A stretch of DNA of 64,000 nt from Nitrospira sp. (GTDB lineage: Bacteria > Nitrospirota > Nitrospiria > Nitrospirales > Nitrospiraceae), in contig JADJXO010000001.1 in assembly GCA_016715825.1 (NCBI GenBank), forward strand, positions 113,501 to 177,500. Direction: 5' to 3'. The translations under genes and the position numbers were made by a program. Positions 1-7,652 of the stretch are shown piece after piece. Each line of letters opens with the position of its first letter. The stretch's first letter is position 1. Below the pieces are notes generated by a model, which saw only the letters and a program-made list of their open reading frames with translations, did no database searches and was not told the origin of the DNA.

Positions 1-248
1 TCCCGATTCAGAAGCTGGCCTGCCCGGTTCTCTATATTTATGGCGAGGATGACGGCTGGATCACCAAGGCCGATGTGCAGCGACTGGCGGCGGCATTGAA
101 GAAGTACGGCAAGGCCGGGGAGATCAAGACGTATCCTGGTGCCCCGCACGCCTTCTTCCGAGATACGGACCCATCTGTCTATCGGCCGGATGCAGCGAAG
201 GATGCATGGGGCAGGACAAAGGCATTCTTCAAGCAACATCTCAGCTGA
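1..248 (+). CDS. Dienelactone hydrolase-like alpha/beta hydrolase (C-terminal part)
   Basis: The reading frame is open from the window edge to TGA at 246-248, so about 81 C-terminal residues are visible and the start is missing. The fragment carries a YIYGEDDGWI segment, where the family places its catalytic Asp, and a PGAPHAFFRD segment with the catalytic His. Both match dienelactone hydrolase-type alpha/beta hydrolases, cytoplasmic or periplasmic enzymes that hydrolyse esters or lactones. The nucleophile (Cys or Ser) lies upstream of the window, so the substrate class cannot be judged. The next gene begins 110 bases downstream. Confidence 0.75.
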   Translation, partial: PIQKLACPVLYIYGEDDGWITKADVQRLAAALKKYGKAGEIKTYPGAPHAFFRDTDPSVYRPDAAKDAWGRTKAFFKQHLS

Positions 249-357
249 TGAACATGACCTCCGGCTTCGTGCTCTGTCGTTTGTCTTCCCACTCGGCCTT
301 GCCGGAAGGTCATCTTGATCAGCCCATCGAATTGTAGCAACACGGGAAAAATTTATC

Positions 358-813
358 ATGCCGCTTGATGCCGAACTCGGACAGAAAATGCTGCAGCTGA
401 TTACGTCGCGCTACGACGATCGGCATTGGCGCAAACAGATCGAAAAGACTCTCAGCCTCCCCCAATCCGGCGTGGCTGATCCAGTGCAGCAGCAGATCTT
501 CATGTATCTTAAGCAAGGCTTGAAAGCCTACAAATCTCGCCGAGCTGATCCCGACTCCTGGATCATCGGGGGCTATGCCACGAAAGAAGTTATCACTCGC
601 GCAAAGTTTCAGCCGCAGCTCATTGGGCCATCCTTCAAGCAAGAGGACGTGGCATTTTTAGAAGCAGATCCAGGGGCTGACGTCACCGAAGCTTGGTGGG
701 AAGAGATGCTGGTGCAGTGGTTCGACGTGCCGGAAGAAGAGAAGCCTGCTGAAGATTCGGAGAATGAATCGTCGGAATCAGATTCCTCCACGATGGAACA
801 GTCGAAAGCCTGA
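358..813 (+). CDS. Unknown protein, acidic C-terminus
   Basis: A 151-residue protein I do not recognise. The first ~120 residues look globular, with several Trp residues (DDRHW, PDSW, EAWWEEM, VQWFDV). The last ~30 residues are a low-complexity acidic Ser/Glu/Asp tail that is probably disordered. There is no signal peptide or membrane segment, so it is probably cytoplasmic. It starts at ATG 358 and ends 30 bases before the DUF3616 gene on the same strand, so the two may be co-transcribed. Codon use looks like the neighbours and the antisense frames are less convincing. Confidence 0.6.
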   Translation: MPLDAELGQKMLQLITSRYDDRHWRKQIEKTLSLPQSGVADPVQQQIFMYLKQGLKAYKSRRADPDSWIIGGYATKEVITRAKFQPQLIGPSFKQEDVAFLEADPGADVTEAWWEEMLVQWFDVPEEEKPAEDSENESSESDSSTMEQSKA

Positions 814-843
814 GAAACTACACCACGCTGGCTAACCAGCCCT

Positions 844-1995
844 ATGAGCCTGCCAACGAACATCACACTGTTGTTCCATCCCAAACTTAATCGAATCAGT
901 AAAGACAAAGGGCTACGAGACGGCCTGTCCGCTGTGGCGCAGATTGCGGACACGCTCTGGGTCGCCAACGATGAGGGCACTAGTCTTGAGCGACTCGCAC
1001 CCATCAAGCGCCACAAGCCCGGTATCAGGACATTCGGTCGCCATGAGCGATTTCCACTCGCGGACCTTCTTCGTCTTCCGCAGAAGGTAAAGAGTGTGAA
1101 GAATCAGCCCGAAGTGGATGTGGAAGGACTGGCCTATGCGGACGGCTATCTTTGGTTGGTAGGCTCCCATAGTCTCATTCGCCGTAAGCCGACACTCGAC
1201 GATGGTCCCAAGAAGGCTCGGCAGCAGCTACAGCAGGTCCACCGGAGGGGCAACCGCTACCTGCTGGCTCGAATTCCGGTAGAGGAAACCGACGGGATAC
1301 CGATGTTGGTAAAAAAGGTGACGGAGGATGGGACCAAGCGCCGGGCCGCGCAGTTGCGTGGCGACGACTGTGGGAACGACTTGACTGAGGCATTGCGCCG
1401 AGATGACCACCTGGGATCGTATCTCAGGATCCCGGGTAAGGATAATGGGTTCGATATCGAAGGCTTGGCTGTGGTGGGTACGCGACTGTTTCTTGGGCTG
1501 CGTGGACCGGTGTTACGTGGTTGGGCAGTCATTCTGGAAATAGCGGTCAAGGAGCACCCCAGGCATGCCTCTCTTCTGAAGTTAAGATCCATCGGGCCAC
1601 AGGGTCGCCTGTATCGAAAACATTTCCTTCACCTTGAAGGGCTCGGTATTCGAGATCTCTGCGCACAGGGTTCCGACTTGCTGATCCTTGCGGGACCGAC
1701 GATGAGTCTTGAAGGCCCCGTGCGTGTGTTTCGATGGAAGGGAGGGACTGATCAAAAAGGCGAGTCTATGGTCCCGCGCAAGGAATTGGATCACCTGCTA
1801 GATGTCCCGCATGGTCAAGATGTTGGCCATGCCGAAGGCATGACATTATTTTCGTCTAATGGTGGGCAGATTGATTCACTCATGGTGGTCTACGATTCCA
1901 TCCCCAAGAAGCGCCAATCAGAGGCGTGCACCGTGACGGCAGATCTGTTTCCCTTGCCTGGGAAACCCCAAAGCCCGACGCATCTAGTTCCCTAA
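844..1995 (+). CDS. DUF3616 family protein, beta-propeller-like
   Basis: A 383-residue protein that resembles DUF3616. Signs are an N-terminal VAQIADTLWVANDEG segment, repeated DIEGLA/DVEGLAYADG motifs followed by Leu/Trp-rich strands, and an HLEGLGIRDL segment near residue 265. These look like blades of a beta-propeller that binds a ligand or metal. The function of the family is not established. No signal peptide is visible, so it is probably cytoplasmic. No strong ribosome binding site precedes ATG 844. It may form a transcription unit with the unknown gene 30 bases upstream. The next gene is 211 bases away, across a palindrome-rich spacer. Confidence 0.7.
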   Translation: MSLPTNITLLFHPKLNRISKDKGLRDGLSAVAQIADTLWVANDEGTSLERLAPIKRHKPGIRTFGRHERFPLADLLRLPQKVKSVKNQPEVDVEGLAYADGYLWLVGSHSLIRRKPTLDDGPKKARQQLQQVHRRGNRYLLARIPVEETDGIPMLVKKVTEDGTKRRAAQLRGDDCGNDLTEALRRDDHLGSYLRIPGKDNGFDIEGLAVVGTRLFLGLRGPVLRGWAVILEIAVKEHPRHASLLKLRSIGPQGRLYRKHFLHLEGLGIRDLCAQGSDLLILAGPTMSLEGPVRVFRWKGGTDQKGESMVPRKELDHLLDVPHGQDVGHAEGMTLFSSNGGQIDSLMVVYDSIPKKRQSEACTVTADLFPLPGKPQSPTHLVP

Positions 1996-2000
1996 CCGAT

Positions 2001-2047
2001 CATACGTATGGTATCTATGCGGATACAGATCGTATCTGAATGGATAC
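2001..2047. promoter_or_regulatory. Cluster of palindromes, candidate operator
   Basis: The 211-base spacer between the DUF3616 and TIR-STAND genes contains a perfect 10-base palindrome CATACGTATG (2001-2010). It is followed at once by two tandem copies of GTATC-N6-GATAC, at 2011-2026 and 2032-2047. The copies start 21 bases apart, about two helical turns, so a dimeric regulator could bind both on one face. The cluster lies about 160 bases upstream of the TIR-STAND start. No regulator gene is adjacent. The repeat geometry is seen directly; operator function is inferred. Confidence 0.35.
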
Positions 2048-2206
2048 TGACGGGCCACAGGCTCCTCGCGTTGTTGATTACCAGATAACACCATTTGCGC
2101 AGATACAGCCGTACAGACAAGCTGCTCACAGCAGGCACTTTCATTGCGTACGTTTGGAACATATTGAGATGGGAGTCGTGCTCTCACGGTAGTTCTGTTA
2201 CGGACG

Positions 2207-4951
2207 ATGACGACGAATCATTTTGATGTCTTTCTGAGTTATCACTGGCGAGATCATGCGTACGTCGAGGCGCTGGCGCGTCAGTTACGCGAGCAGCAGC
2301 TCACCGTCTTTCTCGACCGCTGGTATCTCACCCCGGGACAATCCTGGCCGAAGGAATTAGAAGCAACCCTCGCACATTGTCGTGCGGTGGCCGTCTGTAT
2401 CGGCCAAGGCGAGATGGGGCCGTGGCAGCAGCGGGAGCAGTATCTGGCGCTGGAGTGCCAGGTAGCCGCCGAACGTCAAGGCCAAACCTTTCCCGTTATT
2501 CCTGTGCTCCTTCCTGGCGCGGAACCGCCACTGGGATTTCTGAGTCAGCTTACATGGGTCGATTTTCGTACTCGCCTCGACGATCCAGTGTTGCTGCACG
2601 CACTGGTCAGCGCCGTTCATGGTCAGCCGCCAGGACCAGATGCCCTGGAAACGGTCCGGCAGACTTTGGCGACTATCTGTCCCTATCGCGGCTTGCTTTA
2701 TTTCCGCGAGGAAGATGCGCCGTTTTTCTTTGGGCGTGAAGCGGCGATCGCGCAGCTCACCGGTGCGGTGCAGCAGCACCATCTGGTGGCGGTGGTGGGG
2801 GCGTCAGGCAGTGGCAAATCATCGGTCGTGCGAGCCGGCCTGGTACCGGAGCTGCGGAAGAGTCGCGAGCGGGTCTGGGAGGTCGCGACGCTCGTGCCGA
2901 CCGATCGCCCGGTCCATGCGCTTGCGGCGGTACTCATGCCATTTCTTGAGCCGGACATGAGCGAAGTCACCCGATTGCGGGAAATGAACCAGTTAGCTGA
3001 GGACTTGCTTGGCCGGAAGACGGCTCTTCGCGATGTCGTCGACCGGGTGCTCGCCAAGCAGCCAGGCACGGATCGTCTGCTCCTCATCGCTGATCAGTGG
3101 GAGGAACTCTTCACACTCTGTAAAGATGACGCCGCCAGGCGCTGCTTCATCGACAATATCCTCGATGCCACGGCTACCACAAAGCTGAGTGTGGTGCTCA
3201 CCCTACGGGGAGACTTTTTCGGTCGGGCCATCACCGATTACCGGCCTTTGTCCGACCGGGTGCAAGGTGCCCAGGTGAATCTCGGCCCGATGAAGCGGGA
3301 TGAATTGCGCCTCGCCATTGAGGAGCCGGCGAAGAAAGTCAAGCTCACGTTTCAAGCAGGCCTCGTTGATCTCATGCTGGGGCAGGCGGGCGACGAACCG
3401 GGCAAGTTGCCGCTGCTGGAATTCGTGCTGCGGCGGCTGTGGGAGGACCGGCGTGGCGGTGAACTCCATCACGAGGCCTATACTGCGATGGGTCAGTTGG
3501 AGGGCGCGATTGCGCACAAGGCAGAGTCTGTCTTCGTCACGTTGAATGAGGCCGATCAGCACAAAGTCCAACAGATTTTTCTGCACCTCGTGCGCCCCGG
3601 CGAGGGCGAGGCGGACACCAGACGGCGGGCGACATTCGCGGACGTGGGAGAGGGGTTGCGCCGTATCGTGAACACCCTCGCGGACGAGCGACTCTTGGTG
3701 ACCAATCGCATGGGGGACGAAGAAGAGACGGTCGAGGTTAGCCACGAAGCGCTCATCAGTCAATGGCAACGGGTGCAGACATGGCTGAATGAATACCGTG
3801 AGTTTCTACTGTGGCGGGAACGTCTCAGAGGGCATGTGAAGGACTGGCAGCATAACAAACAAGATGAAAACACGCTGCTCCGGGGCACACTGCTGGGCGA
3901 AGCGCAACGCCAGTTGACCCAGAGAGTGGGCATCCTGACCGATCAGGAACAGGGCTACATCAGGGACAGTGTGGCGGCTCACGAACGGACCGCCCAGGCA
4001 GCACGCCGGCGGGCCGAACACGAGCTTGCCCAGGCGAATCGTCTCGCGGAGGAAGCGGCCAAACGGGAAGAGGCCGAAAGGGCACGGGCCGAAGCAGCAG
4101 ACCGTGCGAGACGACGACAACGGGCATTCAGCCTGGCACTGCTCATCCTCCTGCTCGTAGGCTTGTTCGAGGCCTGGCTCTGGCAGAAGGGCTATGATCT
4201 CGGTCAGGCTGCTCTCGCAACTCAATCGCTCGTGGGCAGTATCTATGTACCACCCGAGATGACACAGATTCCAGGTGGATCTTTTCAGCAAGGGGATGTC
4301 GAGAAGCTCGGCGACGTGTCGCGCAACCCGGTTCGCTCGGTCACGCTCAAGCCCTTTGCCATGGGGCAGTACGAAGTCACGTTTGACGAATACGACGGAT
4401 TTGCGATCGCGACCGAACGGCGGTTGCCACAAGATCACGGCTGGGGGCGTGGCAAGCGGCCGGTCATCAATGTTTCGTGGGAGGACGCGAAGGCCTATGC
4501 TGAGTGGTTGTCCAAGCAAACCGGCAAGCACTATCGATTGCCTACCGAATCGGAATGGGAGTATGCCGCGCGCAGTGGAGCCAAGCAAGAACGATGGGCG
4601 GGAACATCTGAGGAATCTGAGCTGAGAGCCTATGCGGTCTTCGCGGAGAACTCTGGAAATCAGACGTTAGTTGTCGGCACTAAGAAGGCCAATGGTTTTA
4701 GCCTCTATGACATGAGCGGCAATATGTGGGAATGGGTCGAGGATTGTGGGTATGGAACGTATGAGGGCGCACCGAACGATGGCTCGGCTTGGTTAGAAAC
4801 ACATGAAGGCAATTGCCAATTGCGCGTGCTCCGTGGTGGCTCCTGGAGCGGCACGCCGGTGGACCTGCGTGCTTCCTACCGGAACTGCAGGGGCACCACC
4901 GTCTACCGGAACACCGACCTGGGCTTCCGTCTCGTTCAGGACATTCCCTAA
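2207..4951 (+). CDS. TIR-STAND NTPase-TM-FGE domain protein (candidate defence protein)
   Basis: A 914-residue multidomain protein. Residues ~5-130 form a TIR domain (FLSYHWRD near the start, W47 and E52 in the segment where TIR NADases keep the catalytic Glu). Residues ~155-600 form a STAND-type P-loop NTPase of the nSTAND1 kind, with Walker A GASGSGKS (K204) and Walker B LLLIADQWEELF (D296). A charged Ala/Arg/Glu-rich helix at ~595-638 leads to one transmembrane segment at ~640-660. Residues ~680-914 are a formylglycine-generating-enzyme/sulfatase-modifying domain (IPGGSF, LPTESEWEYAAR, SGNMWEWVED, RGGSW, GFRL). TIR-STAND proteins are often signal-triggered NAD+-depleting or abortive-infection factors; the C-terminal C-lectin-like fold may be the sensor. 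It stands alone after a palindromic spacer, with mazEF ~300 bases downstream. Domain calls are firm; the defence role is inferred. Confidence 0.85.
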   Translation: MTTNHFDVFLSYHWRDHAYVEALARQLREQQLTVFLDRWYLTPGQSWPKELEATLAHCRAVAVCIGQGEMGPWQQREQYLALECQVAAERQGQTFPVIPVLLPGAEPPLGFLSQLTWVDFRTRLDDPVLLHALVSAVHGQPPGPDALETVRQTLATICPYRGLLYFREEDAPFFFGREAAIAQLTGAVQQHHLVAVVGASGSGKSSVVRAGLVPELRKSRERVWEVATLVPTDRPVHALAAVLMPFLEPDMSEVTRLREMNQLAEDLLGRKTALRDVVDRVLAKQPGTDRLLLIADQWEELFTLCKDDAARRCFIDNILDATATTKLSVVLTLRGDFFGRAITDYRPLSDRVQGAQVNLGPMKRDELRLAIEEPAKKVKLTFQAGLVDLMLGQAGDEPGKLPLLEFVLRRLWEDRRGGELHHEAYTAMGQLEGAIAHKAESVFVTLNEADQHKVQQIFLHLVRPGEGEADTRRRATFADVGEGLRRIVNTLADERLLVTNRMGDEEETVEVSHEALISQWQRVQTWLNEYREFLLWRERLRGHVKDWQHNKQDENTLLRGTLLGEAQRQLTQRVGILTDQEQGYIRDSVAAHERTAQAARRRAEHELAQANRLAEEAAKREEAERARAEAADRARRRQRAFSLALLILLLVGLFEAWLWQKGYDLGQAALATQSLVGSIYVPPEMTQIPGGSFQQGDVEKLGDVSRNPVRSVTLKPFAMGQYEVTFDEYDGFAIATERRLPQDHGWGRGKRPVINVSWEDAKAYAEWLSKQTGKHYRLPTESEWEYAARSGAKQERWAGTSEESELRAYAVFAENSGNQTLVVGTKKANGFSLYDMSGNMWEWVEDCGYGTYEGAPNDGSAWLETHEGNCQLRVLRGGSWSGTPVDLRASYRNCRGTTVYRNTDLGFRLVQDIP

Positions 4952-4993
4952 CCCTTTACGTTTTGCTCTTTTACCCTTTACATCCGATTAATC

Positions 4994-5065
4994 CGTTCGC
5001 CCTGAGCTAGTCGAAGGGCGTGTTTCGTGCAATACGTTCATGGTTCGACAAGCTCACCACGAACG
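4994..5065. repeat. Imperfect inverted repeat, intergenic
   Basis: Arms at 4994-5015 and 5044-5065 are inverted copies of each other over 22 bases with about four mismatches, separated by 28 bases. The arms resemble the CCCTGAGC..TCGAA / TTCGACAAGCTCA type of dispersed intergenic palindrome found in many bacterial genomes. It sits directly after the TIR-STAND gene and could form a stem in RNA, but no T-run follows. Dispersal elsewhere in the genome is inferred and cannot be checked here. Confidence 0.6.
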
Positions 5066-5252
5066 TATTATTCGGGACGGGCCTGTTCCCCAAGCCGTGC
5101 AATTCTGTCACGAGCTGTTGTTGTGGCTGATTCTGCAGCTTAATAGGTTCTCACGATCGCGTCGCTTCACGGTAGGTGAGCGGGTCGAAGCCGGGTTGCT
5201 TGAGGTGCTGGAGCTATTGGTAGAAACGGCAGGAAAGTTCTTGGGAGGTTTC
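5066..5252. other. Intergenic stretch, no supported gene
   Basis: Together with the preceding repeat this makes a ~300-base gap between the TIR-STAND and mazF genes. Open frames exist on both strands but have skewed, low-complexity composition and no family likeness. I see nothing I can support here. Confidence 0.5.
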
Positions 5253-5591
5253 CTACGGTGTGAACATTTCCTGTAAGACTGCGAGAACGGCTGAGAGGGT
5301 GCTTGGAGCGATTCGCCCAACTCTTTTAACCAGGCGCTCGCTATCAACAGTCCGTATCTGGTCTATTGCGACAAACCCACTCCGATCACGGAATCGGCAA
5401 CGAACACGCCAAAGATAGGCCTTACCTCCTGTGGTCATGGGCGCCACGATAACCGTCCGCAAATGCTGATTGAGCTCATCGGGGGAAATAACGAGGCAGG
5501 GTCGTGTTTTTCTGATCTCACTCCCTCGAGTAGGATCGAGTTCAATCAGATACACGTCGCCGCGGGTAGGGGTAGTTGGAGCTATCACCAT
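5253..5591 (-). CDS. mazF: MazF/PemK-family toxin (endoribonuclease)
   Basis: A 112-residue protein with the MazF/PemK/CcdB-like fold. It has an N-terminal RGDVYLIELDPTRGSEI segment, then KTRPCLVIS, which holds the conserved Arg-Pro loop, then VAPMTT. MazF toxins are cytoplasmic, usually sequence-specific RNases that block translation when the antitoxin is degraded. The ATG at 5591 is preferred over the in-frame GTG at 5597 because an AAAGAG ribosome binding site sits just upstream. The gene overlaps the end of the antitoxin gene by 7 bases, the usual coupled arrangement. Length matches the family, so the toxin looks intact. Confidence 0.85.
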   Translation of the reverse strand: MVIAPTTPTRGDVYLIELDPTRGSEIRKTRPCLVISPDELNQHLRTVIVAPMTTGGKAYLWRVRCRFRDRSGFVAIDQIRTVDSERLVKRVGRIAPSTLSAVLAVLQEMFTP

Positions 5592-5833
5592 TTCCACTCT
5601 TTCTTATCGAACTGAGTGGGTACCGGGGGATCAAGAAGCTGATCGTCATCGTGCTCCCGCATGCGCCGGGCTGCGTCAGCCCAACCGGCTCGTGGCTGTG
5701 ATGACCTTGATATCAGAATTCGGCCTGGTTCAGCCTGAAGCTCTACTTCATCTTCAAGCTGGGCTTCTTGGAGCAATATTTTTGGAAGACGGATTCCCCT
5801 GGAATTACCGATTCTGACGATATGGGCTTTCAT
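5585..5833 (-). CDS. mazE: MazE/AbrB-type antitoxin
   Basis: An 82-residue protein that starts MKAHIVRIGNSRGIRLPK, the signature of the SpoVT/AbrB-type DNA-binding swapped-hairpin domain of MazE antitoxins. The polar C-terminal tail, rich in Asp, Pro and Lys, would wrap around and neutralise the MazF toxin encoded immediately downstream. The ATG at 5833 is chosen over one 21 bases upstream because a GGAGA sequence precedes it and the AbrB motif begins there. Such antitoxins typically repress their own promoter. No operator was identified by eye. Confidence 0.85.
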   Translation of the reverse strand: MKAHIVRIGNSRGIRLPKILLQEAQLEDEVELQAEPGRILISRSSQPRAGWADAARRMREHDDDQLLDPPVPTQFDKKEWKW

Positions 5834-5949
5834 GGTAGGTCTCCAGATGGACATACATTGTAATCACATTTTCTGCCATAAGCAAATGAAGAGTATCTGT
5901 CGATGACAGGGGGAGGTGAGCCTCAATAACGAAATGGGAACAATGACAC

Positions 5950-6606
5950 TTATCCGAACAGCTCCATCTGCGCCGGTTGGGAGGATTCAACATTCAAGAC
6001 TGGTGCAGCTGGGGTGGAGGCTGTGCTGGTCGGTTCAGCTGGTTTGGTGTTCTTGTCTAAGAATTCCTTCAGCTTCTTGAAATCCTCTTTCAACGTGGGA
6101 AGCAGATTGCCTTGGTGCAGCGCTGCGGCCGGGTGTAGGAGCGGAAAGAGGACAAACTCTTTCAGGTAGAACGCTTGTGCTTTGACTTTAGTGATCCCGA
6201 CTTTGCGTTCCAGTAGGGTCTGTGTGGCCCAGTTTCCTAACGTACAGACCAGTGTTGGTTTGATCAATTGGATTTGCTGCAACAGAAACGGTTTGCACGT
6301 TTCGACTTCATCCTGTTCAGGATCTCGGTTATTCGGTGGCCGGCACTTGATCACATTCGCAATGTAGATCTGGTCTCGCGAGAGTTCTGCCGATGCCAGC
6401 AGATCGTTCAGCAGCTTGCCCGCCGCCCCCACAAATGGCTCGCCCTTCTGATCTTCGTTGAAACCTGGCGCTTCTCCGACAAACATGATACTTGCGTGAG
6501 GATTGCCGACGCCGAAGACAACTTGGCTGCGCCCCAACTTCGCCAGTTTGCAGCGCTGGCAATCATGAAGCGAGTCGGCAAGTTCTTGGAGAGGTGCGAG
6601 CGTCAT
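5950..6606 (-). CDS. Family 4 uracil-DNA glycosylase (Fe-S)
   Basis: A 218-residue protein of the type-4 uracil-DNA glycosylase family, which removes uracil arising by cytosine deamination in base-excision repair. Four cysteines fit the family's 4Fe-4S cluster: C16 and C19 (CQRC), C104 and C121. The GEAPG motif at 44-48 and a later LLHPAA segment are the usual uracil-binding and active-site loops. The C-terminal ~30 residues are a Pro/Thr/Ala-rich tail that is not part of the catalytic fold. The gene stands alone, divergent from the next gene downstream in coordinate order. Length fits the family. Confidence 0.88.
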   Translation of the reverse strand: MTLAPLQELADSLHDCQRCKLAKLGRSQVVFGVGNPHASIMFVGEAPGFNEDQKGEPFVGAAGKLLNDLLASAELSRDQIYIANVIKCRPPNNRDPEQDEVETCKPFLLQQIQLIKPTLVCTLGNWATQTLLERKVGITKVKAQAFYLKEFVLFPLLHPAAALHQGNLLPTLKEDFKKLKEFLDKNTKPAEPTSTASTPAAPVLNVESSQPAQMELFG

Positions 6607-6702
6607 CTGCGATCACCGTGAACGAATGGTAGCGGTATCTTAGAAATTGGCGAGTCGGGATGTCAATCACGATCATGAGCGCAAAGAATAGGAGAAGCGG
6701 CC

Positions 6703-7320
6703 ATGAAACGTATGAACCTAGCCAGTATGTTGCTGCTGATGTTCTCGACGATGGCGGCTGCGGCCTCCGTGGAACTGGTGGCGTTTGCGGACAAGGATTT
6801 CTGTGAGAAGGTGGCCAGACTGTCGGGAGCCCGGTTCCTGTTCGAAAGCCGCCTGTCGCAAACGGTGCAGTGGGAGGCTATTGATCTGAAAGGGGATGGT
6901 CCCGCGGTAAGGCGCTGTTCGAGCCTCGACAAGACAATCCTCGATCTGGACAATGATGGACGCAAGGATTTGGTGGTGAAGACCACGTTCTGTATGAAAG
7001 GGGATCCGAGTGACAGCCTCTATATCTTTCCAGCCGAGAGCGCTGTCCTAGAAGACACGAGTTGGTTAGATTTGAGTCCTCTCTTGGCGGCTCACGACAA
7101 GTTCGAACGGACTGGAGGCGTCTATCCACTGACGGCGCTGGAGTTTGACAAAGGCCAGTCGTCTCCCGCGTTGACGACCACGTTCTCTGTTCACCCGTTC
7201 ATACTTGATGGCACCACCTATGTGGGACTGACAGATGGTAGGCGAGAGTGGCTCGTGGTGGCGAAGTATAGGGGGAAGGAACGACTTGAAGATGTGTGTT
7301 ATCTGCGCTCGGCTAATTGA
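6703..7320 (+). CDS. Exported protein of unknown function
   Basis: A 205-residue protein with an N-terminal signal peptide (Lys/Arg, then LASMLLLMFSTMAAAA with a likely cleavage after Ala). Its middle has a DLDNDGRKDLVVKT segment, which resembles the Asp-rich calcium-binding turn of FG-GAP/VCBS beta-propeller repeats, but only one copy is clear. A strong AGGAGA ribosome binding site precedes ATG 6703. Probably periplasmic. It converges with the lipoprotein gene on the other strand, overlapping it by 8 bases. I do not recognise a specific family. Confidence 0.7.
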   Translation: MKRMNLASMLLLMFSTMAAAASVELVAFADKDFCEKVARLSGARFLFESRLSQTVQWEAIDLKGDGPAVRRCSSLDKTILDLDNDGRKDLVVKTTFCMKGDPSDSLYIFPAESAVLEDTSWLDLSPLLAAHDKFERTGGVYPLTALEFDKGQSSPALTTTFSVHPFILDGTTYVGLTDGRREWLVVAKYRGKERLEDVCYLRSAN

Positions 7321-7621
7321 GACGGTAGCCTTTGGCTGAGAGACAGGTGTCCCGCATGGCGTTCATCATGGAAAGGCCATGTAGGGCGCGGGCATGGTCG
7401 GCTGGGTTTTGAGGGCCAGGACTAAAGGGGAATGGGGAACTCTGGCTATAGAAGTATTGCTCGTTGGCCAACCTCGCTTTGTACTCGCATTCCATATAGT
7501 CCCGCTCGACGTCATAGCGGGTGAGTCCACTTGGGTGACTGCCACGCTCGTACGGACTTGGTGCGCAACCGAACGCCGACAAGAGAAGAATAATCAGAAG
7601 GCCTCTGTACGGTATTATCAT
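7313..7621 (-). CDS. Small lipoprotein
   Basis: About 102 residues starting at the ATG at 7621. The hydrophobic run LLIILLLSAFGC is a lipoprotein signal with Cys at the end of the lipobox. The mature part is polar and contains YDVERDYMECEYKARL and a C-terminal MRDTCLSAKGYRLN. That pattern is seen in small envelope lipoproteins of unknown role, with two Cys residues that could pair. An upstream ATG at 7672 would overlap hpnE and lacks the signal at its N-terminus. It is the last gene of the minus-strand hopanoid operon, 31 bases after hpnE. Confidence 0.65.
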   Translation of the reverse strand: MIIPYRGLLIILLLSAFGCAPSPYERGSHPSGLTRYDVERDYMECEYKARLANEQYFYSQSSPFPFSPGPQNPADHARALHGLSMMNAMRDTCLSAKGYRLN

Positions 7622-7652
7622 CAGGAATTGATACCATCTACAGGCAGAGAGA

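Noticed and set aside
3806..4588. Minus-strand frame opposite the STAND/FGE region
   Set aside because: The plus-strand domains are continuous and convincing, and the antisense protein lacks any family likeness.
4250..4951. Diversity-generating retroelement target, because FGE/C-lectin folds are used as variable proteins
   Set aside because: No reverse transcriptase, template repeat or matching variable repeat was found in the window.
5040..5276. Open frames between the TIR-STAND and mazF genes
   Set aside because: No ribosome binding site or family likeness on either strand, and the beginning lies within an inverted repeat.
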